From NCBI GenBank assembly GCA_016930215.1, contig JAFGHH010000228.1, forward strand, positions 1-47,015: a stretch of DNA of 47,015 nt. The letters run 5' to 3'. Positions 45,789-47,015 of the stretch are shown one piece after another (position 1 is the stretch's first letter; each line of letters opens with the position of its first letter). The stretch is from Deltaproteobacteria bacterium. Its GTDB lineage: Bacteria > Myxococcota_A > Polyangia > DRWM01 > JAAZOP01. The translations under genes were made by a program, and so were the position numbers. Below the pieces are notes generated by a model. The model saw only the letters and a list, made by a program, of their open reading frames with translations, was not told the DNA's origin and did not search any database.

Positions 45789-47015
45789 TCACCGGATCCG
45801 CGGACGGCGGCGGCGTGAGCATCGAACCGCGAACAGGACGCCGAGCAGCCCCCACGCAGCCCCGGGGGAGTCGCTGCCGCCCGGCGCCCGGCATCCGCAG
45901 CCGTCGCCGGAGTCGTCGCCGGCGCCGCCGTCGCCGCCCTCGGGGTCCGCGGTGTCCGTCGCCGCGTCGGCATCCGCGTCGGCATCCGCGTCGGCATCCG
46001 CGCCGGCGTCCGCGTCGGCGTCCGCGTCGGCGTCCGCGTCGGCGTCCGCATCGGCGTCCGCATCGGCGTCCGCGGCGCCGCAGGAACCGGACACGCACCG
46101 CTCGAAGGCGCCGAGGTCGAACGGGGGCTCGAGCGGTCGGGGCTCGGCGGCCTGGTGCACGACGTACTGGAACAGGGGGTCGTGGTCGGGGAGCAGGGCC
46201 GCGGCGAGGTCGGTGCCGGCATCGATGCAGGGGGAGCCGGCGGCGAGATGCAGGTCTCCCCCGGCGAAGTCCGTGAACCCCGGGTCGTCGCCGGTGACCG
46301 ACGTGCCGTCATCGGCGATCGTACCGGAGAGGGTATCGTGGGTGTCGACGAAGCCGGGCTTGAACCAGTTGTGGCTCAGGTCGAGCACGCCGGTGCCGGA
46401 GCAGAGCGCCAGGCGGTTGCCGGCGGCCGAGACGTAGAACACGTTGTTGCGGGCATCGCAGTGCTCGTCGTTGGTCGACAGGCGGAACAGGGTGGTGTTG
46501 CCGTCCCGCGTGGAGACGACGGTGTTGTTGTGGAAGTAGAGCGTGCCCTTGCGATAGATGCTCTCGTCGCCGCTGTCGCCGCCGTAGTGGACGATCTGGC
46601 TGTTGCCCTCGTCCGGGCCTTCGAGGAGGACGTTCCCGTAGACGAAGGTGGTGTGATAGCTCGCGTCGCCGGGGATGGCGTCGGTGTCCTCGCCATCGAC
46701 CAGGTCGAGCTGTCGGTTGCCGTTCTCGATCCAGTTGTAGCGGACGACGAGGCCGGCGGAGCGGTCCTTGAGGTTGTTGCCGCCGCAGCCGACGCGCAGC
46801 GAACCGTAGTGGTTGAACTGGAAGGTGATGCCCCGCGCGGCGGTGTAGCTGTTGTGCTCGTAGATCGAGCCCTCGATGCCGTTGTCGTAGATCCAGTTGC
46901 GCTCGACCAGGATCTCCCGGGTCCGGCCGTCGTTCGCGCCGATGAACAGTCCGTTGCCGGAGTCGTGGATCCGGCAGCCCCGGATCGTGATGTTGCGGCC
47001 GACCTCGATGTGGAT
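45789..47015 (-). CDS. Secreted right-handed beta-helix protein with MYXO-CTERM-like anchor, 5' end outside window
   Basis: The frame is open from the right edge to the stop at 45789, giving about 408 visible residues; the N-terminus is missing. Strand motifs repeat through the visible part (VGRNITIRGCRIHD, ILVERNWIYDN, GLVVRYNWIENGN, LYFHNNTVVSTRDG, ARNNVFYVSAAGN), which is a parallel beta-helix of the polysaccharide-lyase-like type. After LGAFERCVSGSC comes a long Asp-Ala linker, then DGCGCRAPGG, a hydrophobic helix and SRRRR, the same plan and the same GCGCRAP as the protein at 373-1965. The two genes are paralogues at opposite ends of the window. Confidence 0.85.
   Translation of the reverse strand: MHIEVGRNITIRGCRIHDSGNGLFIGANDGRTREILVERNWIYDNGIEGSIYEHNSYTAARGITFQFNHYGSLRVGCGGNNLKDRSAGLVVRYNWIENGNRQLDLVDGEDTDAIPGDASYHTTFVYGNVLLEGPDEGNSQIVHYGGDSGDESIYRKGTLYFHNNTVVSTRDGNTTLFRLSTNDEHCDARNNVFYVSAAGNRLALCSGTGVLDLSHNWFKPGFVDTHDTLSGTIADDGTSVTGDDPGFTDFAGGDLHLAAGSPCIDAGTDLAAALLPDHDPLFQYVVHQAAEPRPLEPPFDLGAFERCVSGSCGAADADADADADADADADADADADAGADADADADADADAATDTADPEGGDGGAGDDSGDGCGCRAPGGSDSPGAAWGLLGVLFAVRCSRRRRPRIR
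45958..46078 (-). repeat. Asp-Ala coding microsatellite
   Basis: About 120 bp of GAC/GAT-GCN hexamers on the minus strand encode about 20 Asp-Ala pairs with one Ala-Gly break, just before the anchor of the second beta-helix protein. Confidence 0.85.

Overview
This is a very GC-rich, gene-dense window with no tRNA, rRNA, insertion sequence, phage gene or CRISPR array that I can see. It looks chromosomal and most likely comes from Myxococcota or a close deltaproteobacterial relative. The evidence is C-terminal tails of the MYXO-CTERM type (Gly-Cys-Gly-Cys, a hydrophobic helix, then Arg-rich), MopE-type CNGxDDDCDG repeats, many lipoproteins with Asp-Ala repeat linkers, a eukaryote-like Ser/Thr kinase, an FHA-sigma54 activator and a GspC of type II secretion. 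I name no species.

Layout. Bases 1-1965: a partial exported protein and a beta-helix surface protein, both on the minus strand. Bases 2109-12786: a plus-strand run of household and envelope genes (RelA/SpoT, DEAD-box helicase, MCE/MlaD protein, rhomboid protease, an unknown membrane protein, LigA). Bases 12815-21086: a block of secreted or lipid-anchored proteins (168-bp MopE-type array, lamin-tail protein, papain-like plus PPC lipoprotein, an Asp-Ala lipoprotein, a GH25 lysozyme with a golvesin-like domain). Bases 21399-26753: a co-directional signalling cluster (Ser/Thr kinase, TPR/PEGA protein, two lipoproteins, FHA-AAA+ sigma54-type activator), with the first three genes overlapping by 4 bp. 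Bases 26787-31419: a metallo-beta-lactamase-fold hydrolase, GspC preceded by a coupled small ORF and a sigma54-like promoter, a CoA-transferase/GNAT fusion and RidA. Bases 31613-35461: the TrkA/TrkH potassium system and an alpha/beta hydrolase. Bases 35478-40862: a lipoprotein, a beta-propeller-like protein, a mosaic NlpC/P60-MopE-FG-GAP surface protein and a DUF4442 thioesterase-like protein. Bases 41044-45682: a three-gene O-acetylation-type cassette (two SGNH proteins, one with LysM, plus an MBOAT). Bases 45789-47015: a second beta-helix protein, cut by the window edge.

How they may work together. Much of the window builds or senses the outer cell surface. The strongest candidate for an undescribed system is the kinase-to-activator cluster. 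A membrane kinase with a non-canonical catalytic loop (HRDLGPTN) is co-encoded with periplasmic and lipid-anchored partners, and followed by an FHA-domain activator whose sigma54-contact loop reads GAFTSA instead of GAFTGA. A near-consensus sigma54 promoter lies about 2.3 kb downstream, in front of the small ORF and gspC. A second candidate is the LysM-SGNH/SGNH/MBOAT cassette, which may O-acetylate peptidoglycan in an organism that also encodes an exported GH25 lysozyme. Both functional links are inferences from gene context.
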